Positions 8,190-17,619 of a stretch of 64,000 nucleotides of DNA are shown here, piece by piece. The position numbers and the translations under genes were made by a program. The DNA lies in contig JAPLDA010000010.1 of assembly GCA_026391945.1 (NCBI GenBank), forward strand, positions 1 to 64,000, read 5' to 3'. The stretch is from Bacteroidota bacterium (lineage in GTDB: Bacteria; Bacteroidota; Bacteroidia; AKYH767-A; 2013-40CM-41-45). A model generated the notes under the pieces. The model searched no databases. It was given only the letters and a program-made list of their open reading frames with translations, and was not told where the DNA came from. Numbering within the stretch: the stretch's first letter is position 1; every line of letters starts with the position of its first letter.

Positions 8190-9815
8190 TCATTTCGACA
8201 CAACTTTCGAAGTGAATCGAAAATTTCCGGATGATATGCTCACATAATAAATTCCCGGGGCAAAATAATTTGTGTTCACGGCTATTTCTTTCTGATCTGC
8301 CACCAGGCTTTCAGTAAAAATTTTTTCTCCAATTGAATTGAATACTTCCAATGTGCTTTCTCCCGTAAATTGTAAACCGGAAACGATAAACCGATTTTCC
8401 GAAGGGTTCGGATATAGACTGATTGTTGAAGCAGCGGAATTATTTTCAATGATTGCAAGCGGACCAATCGTTCCATCCGACAAAATATTCTGAGCATACA
8501 CACCGGTATTGCCGCCCCTGCTGTCCTGCCAGACATGTACCACCTGATTGTTCAAAAAGCCAAGAAGATGCGGATGTGATTTCACGTCTCCGAGAGAACA
8601 GACATGGGTTGTTGAGGGTGTCCAGGCAGCAGTGCCCGACACATCCAGTTTCATCGCATCGTATTGATTTGAGTTGTCATAAAATACAAAGACCGGTTCA
8701 CCATTCATCAGTTGCAACCCTGCCGGATAATACATGGCCGCTGAGACAGGGAAAAGCGTGAGTGCATTGGCACCCAATAATTTGTTTCCGCTCGAATCAA
8801 ATTTCTGGATGAACAGCCCGGATTGTGACTGTGCGGAATTAGTTTCACGTTCGAGTATCCATGTTGTTTTTGTTGTAAGGTCATGTGCAATGTAATTTTC
8901 AAATTCAAGGTTTGCTGACCCCGAAACATCCACACCGTTTGTGCCCCAGCCAAGCGTACCGTTGGCAAGAAGATGTTGAGAGATTACGTCATCGCTTGAA
9001 GGAGTGAACCCGCCTGCAAACGAAACGTAGCAGCCGTCATGCCCGTCAGGTACCCATGACAACAGGTTGAAAACGCCTGCTGTTGCGGGAGAGAGTTCGG
9101 TAGCATTTGTCCACACAGAGGCTCCATTCAAATCATACTGCTGAGCATAATGGTTGACCGTTGTAAAACTTGATCCCGGTTGAGCCGTGAATAATAAAAT
9201 GAAATGGTTGTTCGACATGGGAACAATCTGCGGATTCGAAACCGTGTGAGCAGTCGGGCTGGTGACAGTAAGAACAGAGGCCCACTGAGGAGTACCGCCG
9301 GCAGAATATTTCCTGTATTGTATACCGGATGAATTCCATGCAAACACGACATCGTTCGAAGGCAGCACACCCACTGCAGGCGCCAGGCCGGGGCCGAGAT
9401 CGATACCGGTACTTCCCCACAATTGATTGCCGGCGGTGTCCACTTTGAAAGCAATGGCTTCCATGGCCAATGGCTGGTATTGGAAAGCAATGATGGCATT
9501 GTCGGCATGATCAACGGCCATGTGGAATTTGTAAATGGCACTGCCGGAAGTAAGATTACTGACCAGCATTCCGCCGGCTCCGAATAATTTGCTTCCATTG
9601 ATGTCGAGCAGTTGAAGGTACATGTTGTAATTCCCGGAAGTGTTGTTGTAATACGCAATGAATGTTTTACCGTCGGACGTGGAAGCTGATTCAGGGGTTA
9701 AGCTATTGTTCGCATAACCGATTGCGGTATTCACAGCTGTATTAGTAGTCCATTGCGCATACATAAAATCTGCAGTTGAAATGAGCGTGAGGAAGGTCAG
9801 TAGAATTTTTTTCAT
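8190..9815 (-). CDS. T9SS type A sorting domain-containing secreted protein
   Basis: 541 residues from the ATG at 9815, which starts a good signal peptide (MKKILLTFLTLISTADFMYA, cut before QW); the longer frame adds a 15-residue hydrophilic leader and is unlikely. The middle has loosely repeated segments of the kind NQLWGSTGIDL..., GVLPSNDVVFAWN and NQVVHVWQDSRGGNTGVYAQ, suggestive of a beta-propeller of unknown function. The C-terminus (SLYPNPSENRF, LEVFNSIGEKIF, APGIYYVSI, SKVVSK) is a type A T9SS sorting domain. No catalytic motif is recognised. The gene is monocistronic as far as spacing shows. Confidence 0.85.
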   Translation of the reverse strand: MKKILLTFLTLISTADFMYAQWTTNTAVNTAIGYANNSLTPESASTSDGKTFIAYYNNTSGNYNMYLQLLDINGSKLFGAGGMLVSNLTSGSAIYKFHMAVDHADNAIIAFQYQPLAMEAIAFKVDTAGNQLWGSTGIDLGPGLAPAVGVLPSNDVVFAWNSSGIQYRKYSAGGTPQWASVLTVTSPTAHTVSNPQIVPMSNNHFILLFTAQPGSSFTTVNHYAQQYDLNGASVWTNATELSPATAGVFNLLSWVPDGHDGCYVSFAGGFTPSSDDVISQHLLANGTLGWGTNGVDVSGSANLEFENYIAHDLTTKTTWILERETNSAQSQSGLFIQKFDSSGNKLLGANALTLFPVSAAMYYPAGLQLMNGEPVFVFYDNSNQYDAMKLDVSGTAAWTPSTTHVCSLGDVKSHPHLLGFLNNQVVHVWQDSRGGNTGVYAQNILSDGTIGPLAIIENNSAASTISLYPNPSENRFIVSGLQFTGESTLEVFNSIGEKIFTESLVADQKEIAVNTNYFAPGIYYVSISSGNFRFTSKVVSK

Positions 9816-9999
9816 GATAGTTTTGCTAGTCGTTGAGTTAAAACCATGTTCATTGGTCAAGCCAAAGTAATAAGAAATTGGAACAGGTAAATGAACCGGA
9901 AAGATATGGTCAGGGATTTTGATTTACTTCAGGCGGCATTCCACTCTTCACCGGCGTAAAAGGAGAAATTTTAGTTGTGAAATAATCCTGTTGCAGGAA

Positions 10000-11052
10000 T
10001 CAATTCACTTCTTTCAGCAACTCCACGTAGGTCGGAAAGTGATCGCTGTAGCCACCCATGTATTTATTGAAATCATACGTGCGTTTCGGGTAGCCTTTGT
10101 AACGTCCGGTTTGCTGAATCATCCAGGGCTTGCTGAAAATTTTTGCTTCCTTTAAAAAATATCCTTTCTGATTTTTGTTTAAAAATCCGGAGGAGAGCAT
10201 GACCTGGTCAAAGAGATTCCATGAGTCATTGTAGGCAAGTGTACCGATTCCCTTCTGAAAATAACTGACCCATGGATTGTACATGCCGCCGGGTTTCACT
10301 TCTTTTGGATCGCCTTTCGCACCGATTACTTCAGCAACGCTCGGGCTCACGGGGTCGTCGTTCAGGTCGCCCATCAACAGTATTTTTGCATCCGGGTTCA
10401 GTTTCACAATGGAATCGATCGCATGTTTGCAAACACCTGCTGCAATAGCCCTGTTCGGAGCACTCACTTCTTCACCACCGCGCCTGGATGGCCAGTGGTT
10501 TACAAAAACATGCAACGGTTCCCCGTTCAGCATTCCATAAACGTACAGCACATCCCTCGTGTAATGAGGCCTTCCTTCTTCGTCAGGCAGGTGAACAAAT
10601 AACGGGCTGCTGTATTTCGGGGTGAAGTATTTCGGGTTGTAAATCAGGCCGACATCGATTCCGCGTTCATCCGGTGAATCGTAATGAACAATCGAATATT
10701 TTCTTCCTGCCAATAACGAATCGTGGATCAGCAACTGCATGACACCTTCATTTTCAACTTCCGCACAACCTAAAATAGAAAGGCCATCAGGAGATAAATC
10801 GGTTCCGATCTGGGATATCACCGTTGCCAGGTGATGCACTTTATCAAGAAACACTTCACTGGTATAAAGATAAGGCCCATCGGGAAGGAAATCTTCATCC
10901 CTTACTTTCGGATCGTTAATCGTATCATAGAAATTTTCAAGATTGTAAAAACCGGCAATCACCACTTTGTATTTTTTCCCTTGTGAGTATGAACAGTTGT
11001 GAAAGGCAACAAAACCTGCCAGTAAAAGGACGATCCGAATGTGAAGTTTCAT
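10000..11052 (-). CDS. Secreted endonuclease/exonuclease/phosphatase-family protein
   Basis: 350 residues with a signal peptide (about 1-23, cleavage near SYSQ). The DNase I/EEP fold is shown by FYNLENFYD (35-43), the metal-ligand block CAEVENE (96-102), NHWPSR (185-190), the catalytic GDLNDDP (228-234) and the C-terminal SDHFP with the general-base histidine at 338. All key residues are present, so it should be an active Mg-dependent phosphodiesterase, either nuclease or phosphatase, in the periplasm or outside. It is divergent from the TonB receptor and DUF5689 lipoprotein genes, and both directions carry an identical TAGCTTTG -7 box, which suggests a shared job in nucleic-acid or phosphate scavenging (inference). 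Confidence 0.88.
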   Translation of the reverse strand: MKLHIRIVLLLAGFVAFHNCSYSQGKKYKVVIAGFYNLENFYDTINDPKVRDEDFLPDGPYLYTSEVFLDKVHHLATVISQIGTDLSPDGLSILGCAEVENEGVMQLLIHDSLLAGRKYSIVHYDSPDERGIDVGLIYNPKYFTPKYSSPLFVHLPDEEGRPHYTRDVLYVYGMLNGEPLHVFVNHWPSRRGGEEVSAPNRAIAAGVCKHAIDSIVKLNPDAKILLMGDLNDDPVSPSVAEVIGAKGDPKEVKPGGMYNPWVSYFQKGIGTLAYNDSWNLFDQVMLSSGFLNKNQKGYFLKEAKIFSKPWMIQQTGRYKGYPKRTYDFNKYMGGYSDHFPTYVELLKEVN

Positions 11053-11079
11053 ATATTGGGTTTCTGAATGTTAAGGTGC

Positions 11080-11087
11080 CAAAGCTA
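11080..11087 (-). promoter_or_regulatory. Putative -7 box (TAGCTTTG, minus strand) of the EEP nuclease gene
   Basis: Exact TAnnTTTG match on the minus strand, 27 bases upstream of the start at 11052. The octamer is the same as the one serving the divergent TonB receptor gene at 11182-11189. Confidence 0.5.
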
Positions 11088-11181
11088 CAAAAACAAATAA
11101 ACCATGGTATTGCCGACTTTGGCCATTCCATGAAGTTATTGTTATTTCTAAAGAGACATTTCCTGAAATACTTTATTTAAT

Positions 11182-11189
11182 TAGCTTTG
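11182..11189 (+). promoter_or_regulatory. Putative -7 box (TAGCTTTG) of the TonB receptor operon
   Basis: Exact TAnnTTTG match, 43 bases upstream of the ATG at 11233. Identical in sequence to the minus-strand box of the divergent nuclease gene. The -33 region (ATTTCC about 20 bases upstream) is weak. Confidence 0.5.
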
Positions 11190-11232
11190 TCACCCAATTT
11201 ACGAGGATCACTTTCTATATACATTGACAAAT

Positions 11233-13962
11233 ATGATCAAACGCTCTACCGTACTATTCATCTTATTCTTCTGCACGCGGCTTGTTTCCATCGCCCAGAC
11301 TTCTGAAGTAACAGGTGTGCTCACCGACGAATATAAAACTCCTTTGTCTGGTGTAAAAGTCTACATTCCTGAAATCAATGTTTCGGCAGTCACGGATAAA
11401 AGCGGAGTTTTTAATTTTAAAAATGTTCCGTACGGTGTGTACTCACTCGAAAGCGATGATGAACAGTTTGATTATTTCCTGCGTGGCGTTAAGATCGATC
11501 AGCCGGCGATGAACCTGAAATCCCTTTCTTTTTTGAAAAGTGCAAAAGGCAAAACCGATAATGATAATATTCCGACAGTGACTCTTTCGGATGACGACCT
11601 CAAAGAATCCGCCACCGGGCATGTTTCCAGTTCCCTGAGTTCATCACGCGATGCATTTACTTCTGCAACCACGTATGCTTTCAGCATTGCCCGTTTCAGA
11701 GTAAGGGGATATGAATCCGGAAATGAAATTACGTTGATGAACGCTTCACCCATGACGGATTTGATTAACGGGAGAACCATGTTCAATACCTGGAGCGGTT
11801 TAAATGATGTCATGAGAAGCCGCGAAAGTTCGATGGGCCTTGCCCCGGCCGCTTTTTCATTCGGCGGTATCGGCGGATCATCCATCATCGACAGCCGGGC
11901 TTCGCATCAGCGCAAACAATTGCAGGTTTCTTACTCGGCATCCAACCGTGCATACGATAACCGGTTGATGGCAACGTATGGAAGCGGGCTTCTTTCCGGC
12001 GGGTGGTCGTACTCATTCTCCTATTCACGCAGATGGGCTGATGAAGGATATATTCCGGGAACTTTTTATGACGGTCATTCCTATTTTGCATCTGTCGAAA
12101 AAGCCATCAACAGCAAACATTCATTGTCGCTTACCGCTTTTGGTGCTGCTACAAAGAACGGACGTTCCGGTGCTGCCACCATGGAAATGTATGACCTGGC
12201 CAATTCTCATTATTACAATCCTGACTGGGGTTACCAGAACGGGAAAAAGAGAAATGCCGTAGTTGGCGACAGTCACCAGCCGACATTTATTTTAACACAT
12301 GAATGGACGATCAATGAAAAATCTTCTCTTGAATCCGCTGTTTCTTTCATGACGGGAAAGAGCAAGGTGTCCGGACTGGATTGGTACAATGCCACCGATC
12401 CCCGCCCTGATTATTACAGGAACCTTCCGAGTTATGTGTTGAGTTCAACTTCCGACACTGTACTGTATCACCAGGCTTTTGCTTTATACAGCAGCAATGA
12501 ATCCATGCGGCAGATCAACTGGGATCATTTGTATGAAGTGAACCGCAACACCGGCGATACGGCAAAATATGTTCTTTCGAACCGTGTGAAAGATGACCGC
12601 ATCATCAACCTGAATACGTTTTATCACAATACCATCACCGACATCATCACCGTTTACGGAGGCCTCACGTACCAGTCGCAATCATCGGAATACTATAAAG
12701 AACTGAAAGACCTCCTCGGTGGAAAATATTTTGTGAACCTGAACCAGTTTGCCGACCAGACGGTTGCCGGGAACAACCAGAACGACCTCAACAAACCCAA
12801 TGAACATGTGTATGTTGGCGACCGTTATGGTTATGATTATGTAGCCAACATCAGCCAGGTTTCTGCATGGGAGCAAACGGTTTTGAAATTTAATAAAGTG
12901 GATGCGTTCTACGCAGTTCAGCTTTCAAACACATCCTATAACCGCGATGGTAAAGTGAAGAATGGGGTGTTCTCCGATAATTCTTATGGCGAATCGGTGA
13001 CGAAAAGATTTTTTAATTATGCAGTGAAAGGCGGGCTGACTTACAAAATAAACGGACGGAACTATGTCTTCTTCAATGGAACCATGATGACGCGTGCACC
13101 GTTTTTTGAAAATGCATTCATCTCTCCTTCCACCCAGAATGCGTATGTAAATGGTTTGCAGGAAGAACAAATTTCATCGATGGAATACGGTTACCTGTTC
13201 AAATCGCCGAAGTTTAAAGCAAGAGCCGTTGGTTACCTCACTGAATTTAAAGACGGAACCGATGCCTTCCATTTTTATGATGATGATTTTAAAACCTTCG
13301 TTAACTATTCCATCCAGCACATTGATAAAAGACACGTGGGTGTTGAACTGGCCGCTGAAGCCGCTCTCGGGCAAGGTTTTTCAGCATCTGCTGTAGCAGC
13401 AGTCGGACAGTTTTTTTACACCGACCGCCAGACGGCCACCATTACACAGGATAACAAAGACACATTGCTTGCCAATAACGAAACCGTTTATGCGAACAAC
13501 CTGCATGTGGGAGGAACCCCTGAAAATGCTTATACCATCGGGGTCAGTTACCGGTCAAAGCATTTCTGGTTCGTGAACATCAACGGAAATTATTTTGACA
13601 ACATTTACATCCAGGCGAATCCTGCCCGGAGAACATTATCCGGAATCGACCAGGTGAATGACAATACTCCCCTGAGAAACCAGGTACTCTCTCAACAGCA
13701 GGTAGCCGGACAATTTACGCTGGATGTTTCAGCCGGCTGGTCATGGAAACTGAACAACAAAATCAAGGCGCTGAAACGAAATACATTTCTTGTGTTGAAT
13801 GTCGGCGTAAATAATTTACTGGACAATACATCATTCGTCACGAACGGGTATGAGCAACTTCGGTTTGATTTCCAGGAAAAAAATGTCAATAAATTTGCTC
13901 CTAAATACTATTACGCATTTGGCGCCACCTACTTTGTGAATGTCACCTTGCGAATGAATTAA
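11233..13962 (+). CDS. TonB-dependent outer-membrane receptor with carboxypeptidase-like N-terminal domain
   Basis: About 909 residues from ATG 11233 (MIKRSTVLFILFFCTRLVSIA is a signal peptide; a TTG nine bases earlier is less likely). Residues about 25-100 are a carboxypeptidase regulatory-like beta-sandwich (TSEVTGVLTDEYKTPLSGVKV...), typical of Bacteroidota receptors. A plug-like region follows (FRVRGYESGNEITLMNASPM, FGGIGGSSIIDSRAS), then a long barrel rich in aromatic residues with YYYAFGATYFVNVTLRMN at the end. It imports large or scarce substrates using TonB energy. No SusD partner is adjacent; the next gene is a DUF5689 lipoprotein 35 bases downstream, and the divergent gene is a secreted nuclease. 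Confidence 0.9.
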   Translation: MIKRSTVLFILFFCTRLVSIAQTSEVTGVLTDEYKTPLSGVKVYIPEINVSAVTDKSGVFNFKNVPYGVYSLESDDEQFDYFLRGVKIDQPAMNLKSLSFLKSAKGKTDNDNIPTVTLSDDDLKESATGHVSSSLSSSRDAFTSATTYAFSIARFRVRGYESGNEITLMNASPMTDLINGRTMFNTWSGLNDVMRSRESSMGLAPAAFSFGGIGGSSIIDSRASHQRKQLQVSYSASNRAYDNRLMATYGSGLLSGGWSYSFSYSRRWADEGYIPGTFYDGHSYFASVEKAINSKHSLSLTAFGAATKNGRSGAATMEMYDLANSHYYNPDWGYQNGKKRNAVVGDSHQPTFILTHEWTINEKSSLESAVSFMTGKSKVSGLDWYNATDPRPDYYRNLPSYVLSSTSDTVLYHQAFALYSSNESMRQINWDHLYEVNRNTGDTAKYVLSNRVKDDRIINLNTFYHNTITDIITVYGGLTYQSQSSEYYKELKDLLGGKYFVNLNQFADQTVAGNNQNDLNKPNEHVYVGDRYGYDYVANISQVSAWEQTVLKFNKVDAFYAVQLSNTSYNRDGKVKNGVFSDNSYGESVTKRFFNYAVKGGLTYKINGRNYVFFNGTMMTRAPFFENAFISPSTQNAYVNGLQEEQISSMEYGYLFKSPKFKARAVGYLTEFKDGTDAFHFYDDDFKTFVNYSIQHIDKRHVGVELAAEAALGQGFSASAVAAVGQFFYTDRQTATITQDNKDTLLANNETVYANNLHVGGTPENAYTIGVSYRSKHFWFVNINGNYFDNIYIQANPARRTLSGIDQVNDNTPLRNQVLSQQQVAGQFTLDVSAGWSWKLNNKIKALKRNTFLVLNVGVNNLLDNTSFVTNGYEQLRFDFQEKNVNKFAPKYYYAFGATYFVNVTLRMN

Positions 13963-13997
13963 TTAAAACAGAAAAATAACCATACTAAAATAAGATC

Positions 13998-15416
13998 ATG
14001 AAAATGAAACTAAACAAAATTCTTTCACTTGCCGCTGTCATGCTTTATGCAGCAGTGTTAACGTCATGTGTGAAACAGGATGTTGATAATCCTCCTGCCA
14101 ATGGTTTGGATCCGGGATTAACCGCAAACAAAACCATTGCGCAGATCAAAGCATTGTATGTATCCGGTGCCATTACAAAAATCAGCGGCGATTATGTTTT
14201 CAAAGCAGTGGTGGTGGCTGATGACCGTTCAGGCAACCTGTACAAAAGCATCGTGCTCCAGGATTCTACAGGTGGAATCAATATTGTGGTCGACATGTCA
14301 AACTTTTATACTTCGTATGAAACAGGAAGGAATGTTTTTGTGAAGTGCAAAGGATTGGTCATCGGCGATTATAACGGGTTGATTCAGTTGGGCGGATACA
14401 ATGATGCCGGCTCAGTAGGAAGAATTCCTCAAAGCCTGGTCGGACAGCATTTGATCGGCGGAATGTGGAATCAAAGCTATGTCACCAAAATAGTACACAA
14501 CTTCTCTACGTTGAGCAATACACTTGATCAGAATACACTTGTGAAACTGGAAGGCGTACAGTTTGATACACCTTGCACGACATGGGCTGACATGGTAAAC
14601 CAGACTTCAGGAAACAAAAACCTGAAAGATGCCTTCGGAAACATTATCGTGGTGCGTACCAGCAACTATGCAAACTTTGGAAGTGGTTTGATTCCGGGAA
14701 GCATTGGAGATGTAGTGGGTGTTTTCCAGATTTACGGAACTACGAAACAACTTGTTCTCCGTGATCTCAATGATGTACAAATGGCTCCAAGCAGTTGTGC
14801 GCCTGCTTTACCGATTGGTACAGGCGGATTGATGAGCATCGGGTCCATCAGACCATTGTTTTCCGGAACCGGAAATACATTTGTGAGCGGAACAAAAGTA
14901 AGAGGCACCGTTATTTCAGATAAGAACACCGCCAACATCAACAGTTATAACCTGATCCTCCAGGACGGATCCAGCGGAATCATGGTTCGTTTCATGAGTC
15001 CCAATACCTTTAACCTGAATGATTCGATTGAGATTGATCTTTCTGCTACCGGCGATTCATTGGTTAAATACCAGCAGGGACTGGAGTTGAATTACATTCC
15101 GAATTCAAGCGCAACGTATCTTGGAACCGGAACAGTGACTCCGAATGTGGTGACGGCTAATTACGTGTCCACTCACCTTTCTTCTCTTGAATCCACGCTC
15201 ATACAAGTAAACAGTGCCACGCTTTCAGGTGGCGGAACCTACAGCGGAAATGTCACCATCACCGATGCAACCGGAACCTTGATCATCTATACACGGAGTG
15301 CAGCAACTTTTTCAGGAACTGCTTATCCGACAGGAACCGTTTCTGTAAAAGGATTCCTCTCTAATTACAACGGTACACCGGAGTTGATTCTTCGCGGTAG
15401 CTCCGATGTTCAGTAG
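13998..15416 (+). CDS. DUF5689-domain lipoprotein with OB-fold-like domains
   Basis: 472 residues. Lipobox LTSC with the modified cysteine at residue 24, so anchored to the outer membrane. A DUF5689-type segment (TIAQIKALYVSGAITKI, DYVFKAVVVADDRSGNLYKS, LQDSTGGINIVVD) is followed by a second OB-fold-like unit (KVRGTVISDKNTANINSYNL, LQDGSSGIMVRF) and a third, degenerate one near the C-terminus (NVTITDATGTLIIYTRS, VKGFLSNYNGTPELILRG). OB-folds of this kind occur beside or within bacterial extracellular nucleases and may bind nucleic acid. It lies directly after the TonB receptor gene, in the same transcript, and ends at a strong terminator. Likely the surface substrate-binding partner of that receptor (inference). 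Confidence 0.82.
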   Translation: MKMKLNKILSLAAVMLYAAVLTSCVKQDVDNPPANGLDPGLTANKTIAQIKALYVSGAITKISGDYVFKAVVVADDRSGNLYKSIVLQDSTGGINIVVDMSNFYTSYETGRNVFVKCKGLVIGDYNGLIQLGGYNDAGSVGRIPQSLVGQHLIGGMWNQSYVTKIVHNFSTLSNTLDQNTLVKLEGVQFDTPCTTWADMVNQTSGNKNLKDAFGNIIVVRTSNYANFGSGLIPGSIGDVVGVFQIYGTTKQLVLRDLNDVQMAPSSCAPALPIGTGGLMSIGSIRPLFSGTGNTFVSGTKVRGTVISDKNTANINSYNLILQDGSSGIMVRFMSPNTFNLNDSIEIDLSATGDSLVKYQQGLELNYIPNSSATYLGTGTVTPNVVTANYVSTHLSSLESTLIQVNSATLSGGGTYSGNVTITDATGTLIIYTRSAATFSGTAYPTGTVSVKGFLSNYNGTPELILRGSSDVQ

Positions 15417-15437
15417 TAATTTTTAATCACCACATGG

Positions 15438-15467
15438 AAGGCTTTGAGATTTCTCAAAGCCTTTTTT
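15438..15467 (+). terminator. Rho-independent terminator after the receptor-lipoprotein operon
   Basis: Perfect 12-bp inverted repeat (AAGGCTTTGAGA / TCTCAAAGCCTT) with a minimal two-base centre, followed by TTTT. It begins 22 bases after the stop at 15416. Confidence 0.88.
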
Positions 15468-15578
15468 GTTGTCAAAAGGTAGTTCAGAAAAGTGACAAAA
15501 ATCAATTTCTATTATGATTAAACTCATGTTTCGTTTTGGGAGGGGCTTCTATTTTTACCGCCAACAAAACCCGAAAAA

Positions 15579-16166
15579 ATGAAAAAGAAAATCTTCGTAC
15601 TGGCGTTTGCATACGCTTCTGCCTGCATTGCACTTACTTCGTGCAATTCAAACAAGACAACCGATGAATCAACGGCTGCTACCGAACCCACTGCTGCTAC
15701 AGAAGCGGCTGCATCAGGCGGACAGTCGACGGTGAAAGACGATGTTTCCAAACCCAATGTCGTGGGCGTTGCAGCAAGTTCAAAAGATCATACTACGCTG
15801 GTTGCCGCTGTGAAAGCTGCAGAACTGGTGGATGCGTTGTCCAACAACGGCCCGTTCACTGTATTTGCTCCGACCAATGCTGCATTTGATAAATTACCAA
15901 AAGGTACGCTGGATGAACTTTTAAAACCGGAGAATAAATCAAAGCTCCAGGATATTTTATACGACCATGTATGGGTTGGTGTGATGAAAGAAGAAATGAT
16001 GCAGGATGGAAAGAAAGTAACCATGTTTGGCGGGAATGTGATCACGCTTCATAAAAAGGATGGTAAATGGATGGCTGATGATGCCAACATCTTAGCATCC
16101 ATTCCTGCTGCCAATGGAATCATTCATGTGGTGGATGGCGTGCTGTTGCGTGCACCAAAGAAATAA
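15579..16166 (+). CDS. Fasciclin (FAS1) domain lipoprotein
   Basis: 195 residues. Signal with lipobox LTSC (Cys22) and a Thr/Ala-rich linker (about 25-50), then one complete FAS1 domain at about 58-193 with the two family boxes: FAPTNAAFDKLPKGTL (H1) and the C-terminal NGIIHVVDGVLL (H2), plus a YH-like DHVW segment. FAS1 domains mediate adhesion in cell-surface proteins; the ligand here is unknown. Monocistronic: a terminator precedes the gene and another follows it. The upstream stretch 15468-15578 has no exact -7 box. Confidence 0.93.
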   Translation: MKKKIFVLAFAYASACIALTSCNSNKTTDESTAATEPTAATEAAASGGQSTVKDDVSKPNVVGVAASSKDHTTLVAAVKAAELVDALSNNGPFTVFAPTNAAFDKLPKGTLDELLKPENKSKLQDILYDHVWVGVMKEEMMQDGKKVTMFGGNVITLHKKDGKWMADDANILASIPAANGIIHVVDGVLLRAPKK

Positions 16167-16203
16167 GGACAGCAAGGATTTTTAGGGAGAATAACTTGCG
16201 TTT

Positions 16204-16240
16204 AAGTCCGTTCCTTCATTGAAGGAGCGGACTTTTTTTT
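16204..16240 (+). terminator. Rho-independent terminator after the fasciclin gene
   Basis: A 14-bp stem (AAGTCCGTTCCTTC / GAAGGAGCGGACTT, one G-T wobble) around an ATT loop, then eight T. It separates the fasciclin gene from the convergent cyclophilin gene ending at 16264. Confidence 0.88.
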
Positions 16241-16263
16241 GGTACGATTCTAAAAAAAAATAT

Positions 16264-16701
16264 TCAGGACTCCAGGATTTCAATCTTATCAATTTCATCA
16301 CCGGCTTTAATCTGGTCAATCACATCCAGTCCTTCAGTCACTTTTCCGAAACAGGTGTGTACCCGGTCGAGATGTGCCGTATTGGTGCGGCTGTGACAGA
16401 TAAAAAACTGTGATCCTCCGGTATCCCTTCCTGCATGAGCCATGGAAAGCACTCCACGGTCGTGGTACTGGTTGTTTCCGGTGAGTTCGCATTTGATTTT
16501 GTAACCCGGCCCGCCGGTTCCTGTTCCTTTCGGACATCCTCCCTGGACGACAAAATCCGGAATCACCCGGTGAAATGTCAATCCGTCGTAAAATCCTTTT
16601 GAAGCAAGGTCGCAGAAATTCTTTACCGTTCCCGGAGCATCCTTTTCAAAAAATTCCACTTTCATGATGCCTTTGGCGGTGTGTATGGTGGCGGTTTTCA
16701 T
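16264..16701 (-). CDS. Peptidyl-prolyl cis-trans isomerase, cyclophilin type
   Basis: 145 residues, a compact single-domain cyclophilin. Active-site segments are [13 protein letters not shown] (43-55, catalytic Arg45), GSQFFI (96-101) and the conserved H in [14 protein letters not shown]. It catalyses proline isomerisation during protein folding. No signal peptide is seen, so it is cytoplasmic. It is transcribed alone from a minus-strand promoter with an exact -7 box at 16730-16737. The length is close to that of the short bacterial PpiB-like proteins. Confidence 0.94.
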   Translation of the reverse strand: MKTATIHTAKGIMKVEFFEKDAPGTVKNFCDLASKGFYDGLTFHRVIPDFVVQGGCPKGTGTGGPGYKIKCELTGNNQYHDRGVLSMAHAGRDTGGSQFFICHSRTNTAHLDRVHTCFGKVTEGLDVIDQIKAGDEIDKIEILES

Positions 16702-16729
16702 AGGTTGATTTTTAAATTATGTCAGACGT

Positions 16730-16737
16730 CAAAAGTA
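16730..16737 (-). promoter_or_regulatory. Putative -7 box (TACTTTTG, minus strand) of the cyclophilin gene
   Basis: Exact TAnnTTTG match on the minus strand, 28 bases upstream of the start at 16701. Confidence 0.5.
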
Positions 16738-16800
16738 AATAAAACGAATGAGAAGAATATCCATTTCGAAATAACTTTGTTTCATAAGCAATAAGCGAAA

Positions 16801-17592
16801 TTATTCCCGGTTCAGAAATTCAAGTACGGTATCAAAAAAAACTGTTGGATTTTCAGTATGTACCCAATGCCCGGCTTTTGCAACTGTGGCTACTTGAGAA
16901 AGGGGAAAATGTTTTTTGATATCCGCTTCATCCTGTTTGGTGATGTATGCTGATTTTTCTCCGCGCACAAATAAGACTGGTTTGTTGAATCGTGTGCCTG
17001 CTGGCAAGGCCTCACCGATGGCATCGATATTTTTTTTGATGGCAGGTAAATTAAACCTCCATGCCAGTTTCTTCACCGGTAATTTTTTTTCTGTTGCTTC
17101 TGACCAATAAAGATTCTTTAAGAGAAACTGAATGGTGGCTTCATCACCCAGAGTATTTCTCAAATGATCCTCTGCTTCTTTTCTTGATGAAATCGTTTCA
17201 AGGTTGATGTTTTGCAATGCAGCCATCACAGAATCGTGTTGCGGAGGATAAAAACGCGGAGCGATATCCACCACCACAAGCCGTTCGGTTCTCTCAGGAT
17301 GTGCCGCCGCAAAAAACATAGCGGTTTTTCCTCCCATCGAATGACCAATTATATTTGTTGAAGAAATATGTTCATCGGCCATCAGTTCGGCCAGGTCATC
17401 AGCCATCACCTGGTAATTGAATGTTTCGCTGTGCGGGCTTCTCCCGTGGTTGCGGAGATCAACCGTATAACAGGCAAAACCATGTTCCGCAAATTGTTTT
17501 GACAAGGTCATCCAGTTATCCGACATGCCGAACAACCCATGCAGGATAAGCAGTGGTTTTCCTTCCCCGGTTTTTTTAAAGAATAGTTTCAT
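16801..17592 (-). CDS. Alpha/beta hydrolase (YbfF-like esterase)
   Basis: 263 residues. Oxyanion segment HGLFG (18-22), DLRNHGRS (45-52), nucleophile elbow GHSMGG with Ser85, and the catalytic histidine in GHWVHTENP (His242). The layout is that of YbfF-type acyl-CoA or short-chain esterases; the acid residue is probably the Asp in VVVDIAPR (Asp109). Cytoplasmic, no signal. It lies 27 bases after the stop of pdxJ on the same strand and is probably cotranscribed with it. True substrate unknown. Confidence 0.88.
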   Translation of the reverse strand: MKLFFKKTGEGKPLLILHGLFGMSDNWMTLSKQFAEHGFACYTVDLRNHGRSPHSETFNYQVMADDLAELMADEHISSTNIIGHSMGGKTAMFFAAAHPERTERLVVVDIAPRFYPPQHDSVMAALQNINLETISSRKEAEDHLRNTLGDEATIQFLLKNLYWSEATEKKLPVKKLAWRFNLPAIKKNIDAIGEALPAGTRFNKPVLFVRGEKSAYITKQDEADIKKHFPLSQVATVAKAGHWVHTENPTVFFDTVLEFLNRE

Positions 17593-17619
17593 GGAATGTG
17601 GTTTCAGGAAAAGAAAAGT

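Noticed and set aside
9982..9998. Small hairpin ATCCTG/CAGGAA after the nuclease gene as a terminator
   Set aside because: Stem of only five to six pairs and no proper T tract on the minus strand.
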